A stretch of DNA of 64,000 nucleotides from Aerococcus viridans (GTDB lineage Bacteria > Bacillota > Bacilli > Lactobacillales > Aerococcaceae), in the NCBI RefSeq assembly GCF_002871935.1, contig NZ_PNHQ01000006.1, forward strand, positions 44,763 through 108,762, read 5' to 3'. The position numbers and the translations under genes are program-made. The notes under the pieces are model-generated. The model searched no databases. It was not told where the DNA came from and worked only from the letters and a program-made list of their open reading frames with translations. Numbering within the stretch: position 1 is the first letter of the stretch; every line of letters begins with the position of its first letter. Positions 36,095-44,004 of the stretch are shown here, one piece after another.

Positions 36095-37144
36095 ATGAAC
36101 CGTAAAGATGCTCATGTGCACAATGCTGAAATGCAATATCAAACAGCAGCTACTGATTTTGAATCTGTCCGCTTTGTCCATCCCTCATTATCCCACCAAG
36201 CATTCCATCATATCGACTTGTCTACAACATTGTTCAAACAGCAATTTGACCGCCCCTTCTATATTAATGCGATGACAGGTGGATCTGCTTGGACAAAGAG
36301 GATTAATGGGATGTTTGCTGAAGTGGCCCGTGAATGTCATTTACCAATGGCTTCTGGCTCAGTATCAGCTGCCTTAAAAGATGCTTCTGTAACAGATTCA
36401 TTTACAATTATACGGGAGGTCAATCCGAATGGCTTTGTAATGGCAAACGTGGGGGCCGACAAGAATTTAGAAGATGCTAAACGAGCTGTAGACTTGCTTG
36501 ACGCAGATGCGCTACAAATCCACCTAAATACGGCACAAGAGATTGTGATGCCCGAAGGTGATCGTGATTTTAGAAAATTAGAAGACCATATTGTAGATAT
36601 TGTCGAAAATCTAGATAGACCAGTTATGGTCAAGGAAGTTGGTTTTGGTATGTCCTATCAAACCATGCATCACCTTCAAAGTCTAGGTGTCAATACCATT
36701 GACGTATCAGGCACTGGTGGTACTAATTTTGCCAATATTGAGAATGCTCGCCGTGAAAACAAGGAGTTCTCTTACATGGCTGATTGGGGACAATCCACAG
36801 TAATTTCTTTATTAGAGGCACAACCATTAATGAGTCAAACTACAATCGTTGCTTCAGGTGGGATTAAAAATCCATTGCAGATGATGAAGGCTTTAGCTTT
36901 AGGTGCATCAGCTGTGGGCATGTCAGGACAATTTCTGCATTCAGTCCTTAGTGAAGGCGTTGATGCTACGATTGAGATGGTAAAATCTTACGACGAACAA
37001 TTACGGTTATTGATGATGGTATTAGATTGTCAGGACTTAGATGAATTAAGAAATACTGATCTTATGATTACCGGAAAACCAGCTGAATGGTCAAGATTAC
37101 GCCGAATTAATATCGAATACTTCGCATCTAGAAGTCAAAATTAA
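36095..37144 (+). CDS. fni: Type 2 isopentenyl-diphosphate isomerase (FMN-dependent)
   Basis: 349 residues, TIM barrel. RKDAHVHNAEMQYQ at the N-terminus, YINAMTGGSAWTKRIN, QIHLNTAQEIVMPEGDRDF, VKEVGFGMS and TVIASGGIKNPLQMMKALALGA are the family blocks for FMN and IPP binding. It equilibrates IPP and DMAPP. ATG 36095 is one base after the pmk stop, with GGAGAG upstream. The upper mevalonate genes (mvaS, mvaA) are not in the window. Confidence 0.93.
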   Translation: MNRKDAHVHNAEMQYQTAATDFESVRFVHPSLSHQAFHHIDLSTTLFKQQFDRPFYINAMTGGSAWTKRINGMFAEVARECHLPMASGSVSAALKDASVTDSFTIIREVNPNGFVMANVGADKNLEDAKRAVDLLDADALQIHLNTAQEIVMPEGDRDFRKLEDHIVDIVENLDRPVMVKEVGFGMSYQTMHHLQSLGVNTIDVSGTGGTNFANIENARRENKEFSYMADWGQSTVISLLEAQPLMSQTTIVASGGIKNPLQMMKALALGASAVGMSGQFLHSVLSEGVDATIEMVKSYDEQLRLLMMVLDCQDLDELRNTDLMITGKPAEWSRLRRINIEYFASRSQN

Positions 37145-37167
37145 GTTTAAATAAATAGCGCTACAAT

Positions 37168-37213
37168 ATATAGGACTGATGACCTAAAAAGTCATTGGTC
37201 CTATATTTTTTGC
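37168..37213 (+). terminator. Terminator of the mevalonate operon
   Basis: ATATAGGACTGATGAC (37168-37183) pairs with GTCATTGGTCCTATAT (37191-37206) including two G-U pairs, then TTTTTTG. Confidence 0.85.
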
Positions 37214-37393
37214 CAAAAAAGGCTTAGACGCGTATTATGTTAGCAAACTAAAGACCGCTTGGACACGGTTGATAAATATTAATCATAATGAATAATAGAA
37301 ATAGTTGCTAAATAAAAAACCAAGCAATCAAATGATACTTGGAAAAAATCTTACCTATCCGATTGGACAAAGAAGGTCTTATTCAATTAAAAG

Positions 37394-37705
37394 TTAAAAT
37401 AAAAAATATAATAATGCAATTGTGCCGACTCCAGCGATGATTGTCTTGATAATATCTTTAAATCGATAAGCAACAAGTAAAGATACAAGTGCAGGAATTA
37501 GTTTGATATTCTCAAAAAGGTTGAGATTGAAATGGTCTTCCCAGAAAAATATATCGGTAAAAATCATTGCTGTAAAAATAATAACAGGAAGGTAAGCCAT
37601 TGTCTGATAAACCATTGGAGAGATTTTACTGTTCCGCATAATAAATGCTGGGAGTACGCGCACAGCGATACAAAGAAATCCTAGTGATACTACAAATAAT
37701 GTCAT
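37394..37705 (-). CDS. azlD: AzlD family branched-chain amino-acid transport protein
   Basis: 103 residues with about four membrane segments. LCIAVRVLPAFIMRN is the typical AzlD start. AzlD partners with AzlC to export branched-chain amino acids and related analogues; LIV export is inferred from family. AGGAGG precedes the ATG. It follows azlC by ten bases. The 249-nt stretch 37145-37393 holds the mevalonate operon terminator and a weak CCAAG/CTTGG hairpin (near 37320-37343). Confidence 0.85.
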   Translation of the reverse strand: MTLFVVSLGFLCIAVRVLPAFIMRNSKISPMVYQTMAYLPVIIFTAMIFTDIFFWEDHFNLNLFENIKLIPALVSLLVAYRFKDIIKTIIAGVGTIALLYFLF

Positions 37706-37715
37706 GATATCCCTC

Positions 37716-38426
37716 CTATGTCACGCGACGATTGTCTTGCCGTTTTAAGAAATAGAATACGACCGCTAGAGCGATAGCCGTTGCCATGATAATGACATAG
37801 GATGATTGGAAAATAATCATCAAAATAATAGCAAGTATACCAGTGAATAGCATGGTATTTAACATCATACGATTATTTAAGTTTGGTATCAGTATACCGA
37901 TAAACATAGCAATCATAACAAAATTACTAATCACTTCTGGAATCTGGATAAAGGTACCAAATAAGGCGCCTAAAGCTGTAAATACAATCCATGAAATCCA
38001 AGTAGATGTAGATATAAATAAAGCATCATCGATTGACCATGGTTGTTGTGGACTAGCATTTTGAAATTTAGATACATTAATCGCATAGCTCTCATCTGCT
38101 GTCATATAACTCAACCAGGCAACTTTAAAATGCGCTACCTCTTTTAGGTATGGCCCAAAAGAAACACTATATAAGGCTTGACGGGAACTAAGTAACAATA
38201 CTGATATAAAAACCTCGGCAATACCGGCTTGTTGTGCGATTAGCGCTGCAGCTACGAATTGAGCAGACCCTCCAAATACCAGGCCACTCATAAGTGCAAC
38301 TTGCCACCAGGTCAATCCTGCATCAGAAAGTAATAACCCACAAGCTAAACCAACTGGTAAATACCCTAGAATAATGGGTATTGATAACTTAATACATTCC
38401 GACTTAACGTCCACTGTTTCTTGCAT
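37716..38426 (-). CDS. azlC: AzlC family branched-chain amino-acid exporter, large subunit
   Basis: 236 residues, about seven membrane segments. ECIKLSIPIILGYLPVGLACGLLLSDAG and MSGLVFGGSAQFVAAALI are the AzlC signature. It pairs with AzlD downstream. GGGGAGG precedes the ATG. No Lrp/AzlB-type regulator is adjacent. Confidence 0.87.
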   Translation of the reverse strand: MQETVDVKSECIKLSIPIILGYLPVGLACGLLLSDAGLTWWQVALMSGLVFGGSAQFVAAALIAQQAGIAEVFISVLLLSSRQALYSVSFGPYLKEVAHFKVAWLSYMTADESYAINVSKFQNASPQQPWSIDDALFISTSTWISWIVFTALGALFGTFIQIPEVISNFVMIAMFIGILIPNLNNRMMLNTMLFTGILAIILMIIFQSSYVIIMATAIALAVVFYFLKRQDNRRVT

Positions 38427-38468
38427 TAAACACCCTCCCCAATCTTTATTTGCTCAAAATCAACGCGT

Positions 38469-40145
38469 TTACCGGTTGACCTCGCGATGATAATCCATAA
38501 ATTTCTTGATAAAATTATAGGGATCAATTAAACCTATTTGACGGGCAAAGATGTAGAGATTTGATTCCCGTAAAAAGGCTCTTTGAATTAAACGGTAATC
38601 TGTGGCAATTCTAATAGGTTGTGTATCTGCAATCAACTCACCGTCTGCTAGTACCCAAGCATGACGGGTAAATTCCAAGACTAGGTCCGTATTATGCGTA
38701 TTAATGATAATAGCCATATCTTGTTCTTGATTAATTTGATAAAGATATTGCATAAATTCGTTGTAATGGTGATAGTCTTGACCTTCTGAAGGTTCATCAA
38801 TAATTAATAAAGACGGCTTATTAATCAAGGCTGAAGATAACATAATGCGTTTTTGTTGACCAAAAGATAATTGTCCAATTTTTAATTCGGAGGCATAAAT
38901 AAGTCCTGTTCGCTTCAATGAAGCGCGAATGACCTGTTTAGCTTCTTCCGGTGAATAATTACATTTAGAAGCAATATCTTCCAAATATGCTTTAACTGTA
39001 TAATCAAGGATAGATTGGTCAATATTTTGTTGGATATAAACCGTTTCCTGTCTCATTTGAGCTAGATTAGCTGTCGTCACCTCTTCACCTAACCAGTGAA
39101 TGGTCCCTTTATCAGGATGTAAATTACCATCGATAATTTGAGCTAACGTAGACTTACCTGAGCCATTCTTTCCAACAATAGCAATCATGTCCCCTTTAAA
39201 TACTTTAGTAGAAATGTTGGACAGGGTGGCATGATCACGACCGGGATAGGTAAAAGATATATTGTCTAAGGTTAAAACAGATTCGTTACTTCGTTTTTGC
39301 ACAAAATTTGGCACAGTCATCAGCCACGATTCAATCGTACGCTTCAAATTAGGTCCGTGAACGTAATTGACATTTGAAATATTACGCACTTTATCTAATG
39401 GATAACCGGTGTATCGAATAGCTGAAACATAAGCAGGTTCGCCGATTCCTAAACTATTTAAAATATTGCGTTTTAATAACTTCTCAGAGTCTCCATCAAA
39501 AATGACCCGACCTTCAGACAGGACAATCACGCGATCAACTGGACGGTATAGCACTTCTTCTATCCGGTAATCGACCATCACAACCGTCGCATCCGTATGA
39601 TGATGAATGTCATCTACTAAATCGATAAAAATTTGTCCTGCTCGAGGCGCTAAATTCGCAAGCGGTTCATCAAAGATAAAAACAGATTGTTCATAGTTTA
39701 CATTATTCACAAAATTCTGAATATCACGTTGCCCTTCAGAAAGTCGTTCTAAGCTAGTATCCACATCTTGGGGGTGTTCTAAAATACGGCGTTTTAATTC
39801 TTCAGAAAAGTTTGGGATATATTCACTTGACCGTTTACGTATCCCATTTTTTTTAACAGTTTCTTCCAAATGGTGGTCTACCGCATCCGCCATAACAGTT
39901 GCATCCATTGTTTCCATCTCAAGATCAAAGTTGACAATTTCCCCTTCAATCGTGCCTTGAAATTCTTCAGACTCTAATTTACCACGCAACGCGCGCACTA
40001 AAGTAGATTTTCCTGAGGCATTAGCCCCGATGATTAACACTTTTTCACCACGATAGAAAGTTAAATTGATATTTTTTAATGCCCGTCTACTCGCACCTTT
40101 GTATGTAAACGACATATTTTTAAATTGTATCCAAGGATTGGACAT
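38469..40145 (-). CDS. ECF-type (YkoD-like) duplicated ATPase, no membrane partner nearby
   Basis: 558 residues, two ABC domains (about 1-230 and 285-540), no membrane segment. Domain 2 is canonical: Walker A GKNGSGKST, signature LSFGQQKR, Walker B LLIIDEPSEGQD and a switch His in INTHN. Domain 1 keeps Walker A GANASGKST and FIFDEP, but the signature reads LSEGQRD, the D-loop LANLAP lacks its Asp, and the usual switch His is Tyr (VMVDYRIEEVLYRPVDR). It resembles the fused A-subunit of ECF vitamin importers, yet no EcfT or S-component gene is adjacent (azlC and murB flank it). It probably works with subunits encoded elsewhere, or in a soluble role. Confidence 0.75.
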   Translation of the reverse strand: MSNPWIQFKNMSFTYKGASRRALKNINLTFYRGEKVLIIGANASGKSTLVRALRGKLESEEFQGTIEGEIVNFDLEMETMDATVMADAVDHHLEETVKKNGIRKRSSEYIPNFSEELKRRILEHPQDVDTSLERLSEGQRDIQNFVNNVNYEQSVFIFDEPLANLAPRAGQIFIDLVDDIHHHTDATVVMVDYRIEEVLYRPVDRVIVLSEGRVIFDGDSEKLLKRNILNSLGIGEPAYVSAIRYTGYPLDKVRNISNVNYVHGPNLKRTIESWLMTVPNFVQKRSNESVLTLDNISFTYPGRDHATLSNISTKVFKGDMIAIVGKNGSGKSTLAQIIDGNLHPDKGTIHWLGEEVTTANLAQMRQETVYIQQNIDQSILDYTVKAYLEDIASKCNYSPEEAKQVIRASLKRTGLIYASELKIGQLSFGQQKRIMLSSALINKPSLLIIDEPSEGQDYHHYNEFMQYLYQINQEQDMAIIINTHNTDLVLEFTRHAWVLADGELIADTQPIRIATDYRLIQRAFLRESNLYIFARQIGLIDPYNFIKKFMDYHREVNR

Positions 40146-40218
40146 AAATCCATGCCCCTTTCAAGAATTTTTTTCATACAAATGATTTACTGAATTCTTT
40201 CTAAAAAATAGGGAAGCG

Positions 40219-41154
40219 TTAATCGACAAAACTTTCATCTACTGTATCATATTTAGACCGTCTCCCTAAAATACGTACTTCTGGTTCAAGAGCGACCTTA
40301 TTAAGGTCCCAAATAACTTCTTGAATATGGTGAATCATATTGATATAGTCCGTAGCAGTTGCATTACCAATATTGACGATAAAGCCAGCATGTTTCTCAG
40401 AAATCTGAGCACCACCTATGGTATACCCTTGCAATTTAGCTTCTTGTATTAATTTACCTGTAAAGTGTCCTTCTGGGCGTTTAAATACTGACCCACATGA
40501 CGGGTACTCTAGCGGTTGTTTAGATTCTCGAAGGTAGGTTAATTCGTCCATTTTAGCCAATATTGAGTCTAAATTCCCCTTCTTCAATTTGAATCGCGCT
40601 TCAACAACTATATCGCCAGTTTCTTGTAGTTCAGAATGACGGTATGCCAAGTTCAAATCTTCATTTTTCAAGGTGTACATGCGACCAGCCTTCGTCACAA
40701 CATCTACTTCAACTAATATTTCAGAAATTTCACCACCATAAGCACCAGCATTCATATAAACTGCCCCTCCAGTAGATCCTGGAATACCACAGGCAAACTC
40801 AAATCCAGTTAGTCCTTTTGCTCCGGCTGACCGACTCACATCGATAATTTTCGACCCAGCACCGGCTTTTATGTGCGTACCGTCAATTTGAATATAGTTC
40901 ATTTCAGTTAACATCAACACAATGCCTGAAACGCCTTCATCTGAAATAATGACGTTTGATGAGTTTCCCAGTACTAGAACAGGTTCATGGGCTTTGTTGG
41001 CAAAGCGAACTAGGGCTTGAATTTCTTCGGGTGTTTTTGGAAAAATTAATACATCCGCTGGACCACCAGTTTTTGTATAAGTATATTGATTTAATGGTTC
41101 ATTAAATTTTATCGTTGATTGAGGAAATGTCTTGCGTAAATCATTTAAAAACAT
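40219..41154 (-). CDS. murB: UDP-N-acetylenolpyruvoylglucosamine reductase
   Basis: 311 residues. FAD-dependent, makes UDP-MurNAc for peptidoglycan. FAD-domain blocks are YTKTGGPADVLIFP, LVLGNSSNVIISD and GIPGSTGGAVYMNAGAYGGEI. The catalytic serine block YPSCGSVFKRPEGHFTGKLI and GGAQISEKHAGFIVN follow. The length and lack of the extra YGS insert point to type IIb. RBS CAGGAAGGG. Confidence 0.93.
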   Translation of the reverse strand: MFLNDLRKTFPQSTIKFNEPLNQYTYTKTGGPADVLIFPKTPEEIQALVRFANKAHEPVLVLGNSSNVIISDEGVSGIVLMLTEMNYIQIDGTHIKAGAGSKIIDVSRSAGAKGLTGFEFACGIPGSTGGAVYMNAGAYGGEISEILVEVDVVTKAGRMYTLKNEDLNLAYRHSELQETGDIVVEARFKLKKGNLDSILAKMDELTYLRESKQPLEYPSCGSVFKRPEGHFTGKLIQEAKLQGYTIGGAQISEKHAGFIVNIGNATATDYINMIHHIQEVIWDLNKVALEPEVRILGRRSKYDTVDESFVD

Positions 41155-41298
41155 TGTGAATTACCCTTCCTGGTAATATATTTAGCATTCATTAAAAACA
41201 GCATCAGATTGCTGATAAAATGCTAGTTAAATCTAATCCATAATAACACATTTTACCGCATATTTACATTGTGTAAAAGGGTTTGTGTGGCACATACA

Positions 41299-41327
41299 TT
41301 AACATTTTCTTAAAAAGATGTTATAGT
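41299..41327 (+). promoter_or_regulatory. Sigma-A promoter of the small membrane protein gene
   Basis: TTAACA (41299-41304), 17-nt spacer, TATAGT (41322-41327). A start near 41334 would place the palindrome at 41341-41355 just inside the transcript. Confidence 0.65.
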
Positions 41328-41340
41328 ATTATTTTAATTA

Positions 41341-41355
41341 GTGACAAATTGTCAC
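41341..41355. promoter_or_regulatory. 15-bp palindrome, possible operator
   Basis: GTGACAAATTGTCAC is a perfect 7-1-7 palindrome, about 14 bases downstream of the -10 box and 26 bases before the start codon. The position suits a roadblock or repressor site. It does not match cre, AdcR, CopY or FNR sites as I know them. Confidence 0.55.
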
Positions 41356-41381
41356 AACTCGTTTTACGAAAGGACCTTTTT

Positions 41382-41621
41382 ATGAATAAAATCAGACAAA
41401 ATGCCTTGATGATGCTCGCTTTAACCTTTATTTATGCTGGCTTACAAATTGCAAGGCCAGCTACAGAATTAGCTTGGACAAACATTACACTTTCCATCAT
41501 TATTCCAATTATTGCCATGATTTTTGCTTTCAATGAGAAAGATAATAAATGGCGCTGGTCCCTTATCACAATAGAAACCATTCTTTTCATCGTGATGATT
41601 GCTATGGCTATTTTAAAATAA
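41382..41621 (+). CDS. Small membrane protein of unknown function
   Basis: 79 residues with three likely helices: about 9-21, 31-45 and 54-77, so the protein is almost all membrane. A short hydrophilic stretch FNEKDNKWRW lies between helices 2 and 3. Starts MNKIRQNALMM; ATG 41382 has AAAGGA seven bases before it. I do not recognise the family. The gene is monocistronic, with a consensus-like promoter, a palindrome and its own terminator, suggesting dedicated regulation. Confidence 0.7.
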   Translation: MNKIRQNALMMLALTFIYAGLQIARPATELAWTNITLSIIIPIIAMIFAFNEKDNKWRWSLITIETILFIVMIAMAILK

Positions 41622-41647
41622 ATTTGAAAGTTTAAAAATTTGAAGCG

Positions 41648-41684
41648 AAAAGGTCGGGACCAAATTCAGTCTCGACCTTTTTTG
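41648..41684 (+). terminator. Terminator of the small membrane protein gene
   Basis: AAAAGGTCGGGAC (41648-41660) pairs with GTCTCGACCTTTT (41669-41681) with one G-U pair, then TTTG. It also provides a run on the minus strand for the convergent GNAT gene. Confidence 0.85.
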
Positions 41685-41703
41685 AACGTTCGATGCTTTA
41701 TAT

Positions 41704-42243
41704 TTATACTTGATCTTGATTTTCAACAGATAAGCCCATTAATACTAAGTCATGAAATTCGCCATCATGGTATATACCTTTGGGGGTTATGCCTATTTCT
41801 TCAAAAGAGAATTTCTCATATAGACTAATCGCCCGCATATTATCTTTAGACACTTCTAAACGTAAATAGCGCAAGATATCATTTTCAGTTGCCCAGTCAA
41901 TCATATCTTCAATCATGACACGAGATAAACCTAATCCCCAGAAACGCCGCAAAATAGATATGCCTAACTCGCCCATATGTGCAACTTTAGCATGGGGTTC
42001 AGCACCAATACTAGCAACGCCAATTATCTCGTCGCCTAAACGAGCAATTAATACACGATTGTTCAAGCTTTCTTGTAATGATTTCAAATAACGGGTTTCT
42101 TGCTCTTGGTTTATACCTAGTCCTTCTTCTCCAAATGATAAGAAGTCTGTTTCACCACCAACCACTTTGTAAAAGTCTAATAAAGCTTTCGCGTCCTTTG
42201 GCATCGCATCTGCCAAGGTGATTTCCAATTGTTCTTTTTTCAT
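41704..42243 (-). CDS. GNAT family N-acetyltransferase
   Basis: 179 residues. Acetyl-CoA site in LGISILRRFWGLGLSRVMIEDMIDWA, with LEVSKDNMRAISLYEKFSFEEIG at the end, close to the RimJ/RimL-like and YhhY-like groups. The position after tsaE recalls the rimI-tsaE-tsaB order of other Firmicutes, but the sequence is not a clear RimI. Substrate unknown. RBS GAAGGA; 45 bases after tsaE. Confidence 0.78.
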   Translation of the reverse strand: MKKEQLEITLADAMPKDAKALLDFYKVVGGETDFLSFGEEGLGINQEQETRYLKSLQESLNNRVLIARLGDEIIGVASIGAEPHAKVAHMGELGISILRRFWGLGLSRVMIEDMIDWATENDILRYLRLEVSKDNMRAISLYEKFSFEEIGITPKGIYHDGEFHDLVLMGLSVENQDQV

Positions 42244-42288
42244 ATAGTCTCAATCCTTCTATTTCACTGCTACACTTCAAAATATCTT

Positions 42289-42756
42289 TTAGGTTAAATC
42301 TGCTAGTAAACCACTGTATAAAGCTTGCCCACGAGGGCCTTCAAAGTTTAATTCAACAGCACGACTTGTCTCGCTTGTTGTAGATAAAGTTAGCCAGAGA
42401 TAGTCCTTAGGCAAATCTTCCACAACAAATTGTGGCCATTCAATAATTGTAACGCCATCCCCATTGATATAATCTTCTAAACCGACACTGTCTGAACCGG
42501 TTTCCTCTAATCGATATGCATCCATATGGTAAAGGGGAATCTCATCATCTTCATATTCACGGATAATGGTGTACGTTGGGCTTTTGATGGCTTGGTCAAT
42601 CCCTAATGCTTTCGCAAAGTATTTAGTAAACGTTGTTTTACCTGTTCCTAAGTCACCCTCTAAGCAAATAATATCGCCTGCTTGTACCAAGTGTGCTAAT
42701 TTTTGGGCAAAAGCATCTGTATCTCTTTCACTTGCCCAATCAATTGTATACCCCAT
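42289..42756 (-). CDS. tsaE: tRNA threonylcarbamoyladenosine biosynthesis ATPase TsaE
   Basis: 155 residues. P-loop GDLGTGKTTFTKYFAKALGI, then SPTYTIIREY and LYHMDAYRLEE with the conserved Asp, and IIEWPQFV with the Walker B-like Glu. It supports TsaB/TsaD in making t6A37, the substrate later methylated by TrmO (10348-11028). Downstream of pta, as in other Lactobacillales, but separated from it by a terminator. Confidence 0.9.
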   Translation of the reverse strand: MGYTIDWASERDTDAFAQKLAHLVQAGDIICLEGDLGTGKTTFTKYFAKALGIDQAIKSPTYTIIREYEDDEIPLYHMDAYRLEETGSDSVGLEDYINGDGVTIIEWPQFVVEDLPKDYLWLTLSTTSETSRAVELNFEGPRGQALYSGLLADLT

Positions 42757-42804
42757 GTTACCCCTTCTCTCCCTATAATTTCATCATTTACTTTACTAAA
42801 AAAT

Positions 42805-42839
42805 CAAAAAGACTACAAGATTAATCACTCTTGTAGTCT
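42805..42839 (-). terminator. Terminator of pta
   Basis: AGACTACAAG (42810-42819) pairs exactly with CTTGTAGTCT (42830-42839). On the minus strand it is followed by TTTTGATTTTTT. It stands between pta and tsaE. Confidence 0.8.
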
Positions 42840-42863
42840 GCTAAAGTAATATGCTAAATCGCT

Positions 42864-43847
42864 TTAGTCTTCTAAAATAGCTTGGTTAGCTGTAATGATT
42901 GCTAACTTATAGACATCTTCTTCTATACATCCACGTGAAAGGTCTGAGATTGGTTTTGCCATACCTTGTAAGATTGGCCCAATTGCTTCAAAGTTACCGA
43001 AACGTTGTGCAATTTTGTAACCAATGTTACCAGATTGAATTTCAGGGAATACGAACACAGTAGCCTTACCAGCAACGTCTGAATCTGGTGCTTTTTGTTT
43101 CGCTACTGCATCCACAAAAGCAGCATCAAATTGTAATTCACCATCTATTTCAAATTGTGGTGCTTTCTCTTTAGCAAGACGGGTTGCTTCAGCTACTTTT
43201 TCTTGCTCTGGAGATTTTGCAGATCCTTTAGTTGAAAAGCTTAATAAAGCGACTTTTGGATCGATGTCAAACATAGCTGCCGTTTTTGCAGATTCAACAG
43301 CAATTTCTGCTAAGCCTTCCGCATCCGGATTGATGTTGATTGCACAGTCAGAGAACAAGTATTTCTCTTGGTCACGGCCACGTAACATAATGAAAGCACC
43401 TGATGTTGATTTAACACCTGGTTTCGTTTTGATAATTTGTAGTGCTGGACGAACAGTATCACCTGTTGAGTGACGGGCACCAGATACTAAAGCATCACAT
43501 GATCCTAAATAAACTAGCATAGTCCCAAAATAGTTTTCATCACGTAATATTTCGCGTGCTTGTTCTTCAGTCGCTTTACCTTTACGGCGTTCAACAAAAG
43601 CTTGAACCATTTCTTCGAATGCATCATAATTGTTTGGATCAATAATCTCAATATTATCGATATCAAATCCACGCTCATGCGCAATAGATTTCAATTCTTC
43701 TGGATTTCCTAATAAAACTGGTTCAAGAATTTCTTCAGCTTTCAAACGAACAACCGCACCTAGAATACGTTCATCATAGCCCTCGGGGAATACAACACGC
43801 ACATTTTTATCTTGGATCTTGGCCTTTAAGCTTTCAAACATCTCCAT
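42864..43847 (-). CDS. pta: Phosphate acetyltransferase
   Basis: 327 residues. Interconverts acetyl-CoA and acetyl phosphate. VVFPEGYDERILGAVVRL at the start, DALVSGARHSTGDTVRPALQIIKT and FSTKGSAKSP near 215 are typical; VFPEIQSGNIGYKIAQRFG closes the active site. Normal short-form length without a regulatory N-terminus. AGGAGG ten bases before the ATG. Confidence 0.93.
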   Translation of the reverse strand: MEMFESLKAKIQDKNVRVVFPEGYDERILGAVVRLKAEEILEPVLLGNPEELKSIAHERGFDIDNIEIIDPNNYDAFEEMVQAFVERRKGKATEEQAREILRDENYFGTMLVYLGSCDALVSGARHSTGDTVRPALQIIKTKPGVKSTSGAFIMLRGRDQEKYLFSDCAININPDAEGLAEIAVESAKTAAMFDIDPKVALLSFSTKGSAKSPEQEKVAEATRLAKEKAPQFEIDGELQFDAAFVDAVAKQKAPDSDVAGKATVFVFPEIQSGNIGYKIAQRFGNFEAIGPILQGMAKPISDLSRGCIEEDVYKLAIITANQAILED

Positions 43848-44004
43848 TTTTTACATTCCTCCTAGAAATTTAAAACGTTTACTATACCTTATTTTACATG
43901 AGTCTTATACTTTTGTCATAACAATTACTGCAAAGTTCGTGATACAAGTCTTTGTATAGGTAGATTTTATTTTATATCTTTCTTTGAACCAGAATTATCA
44001 TTTT

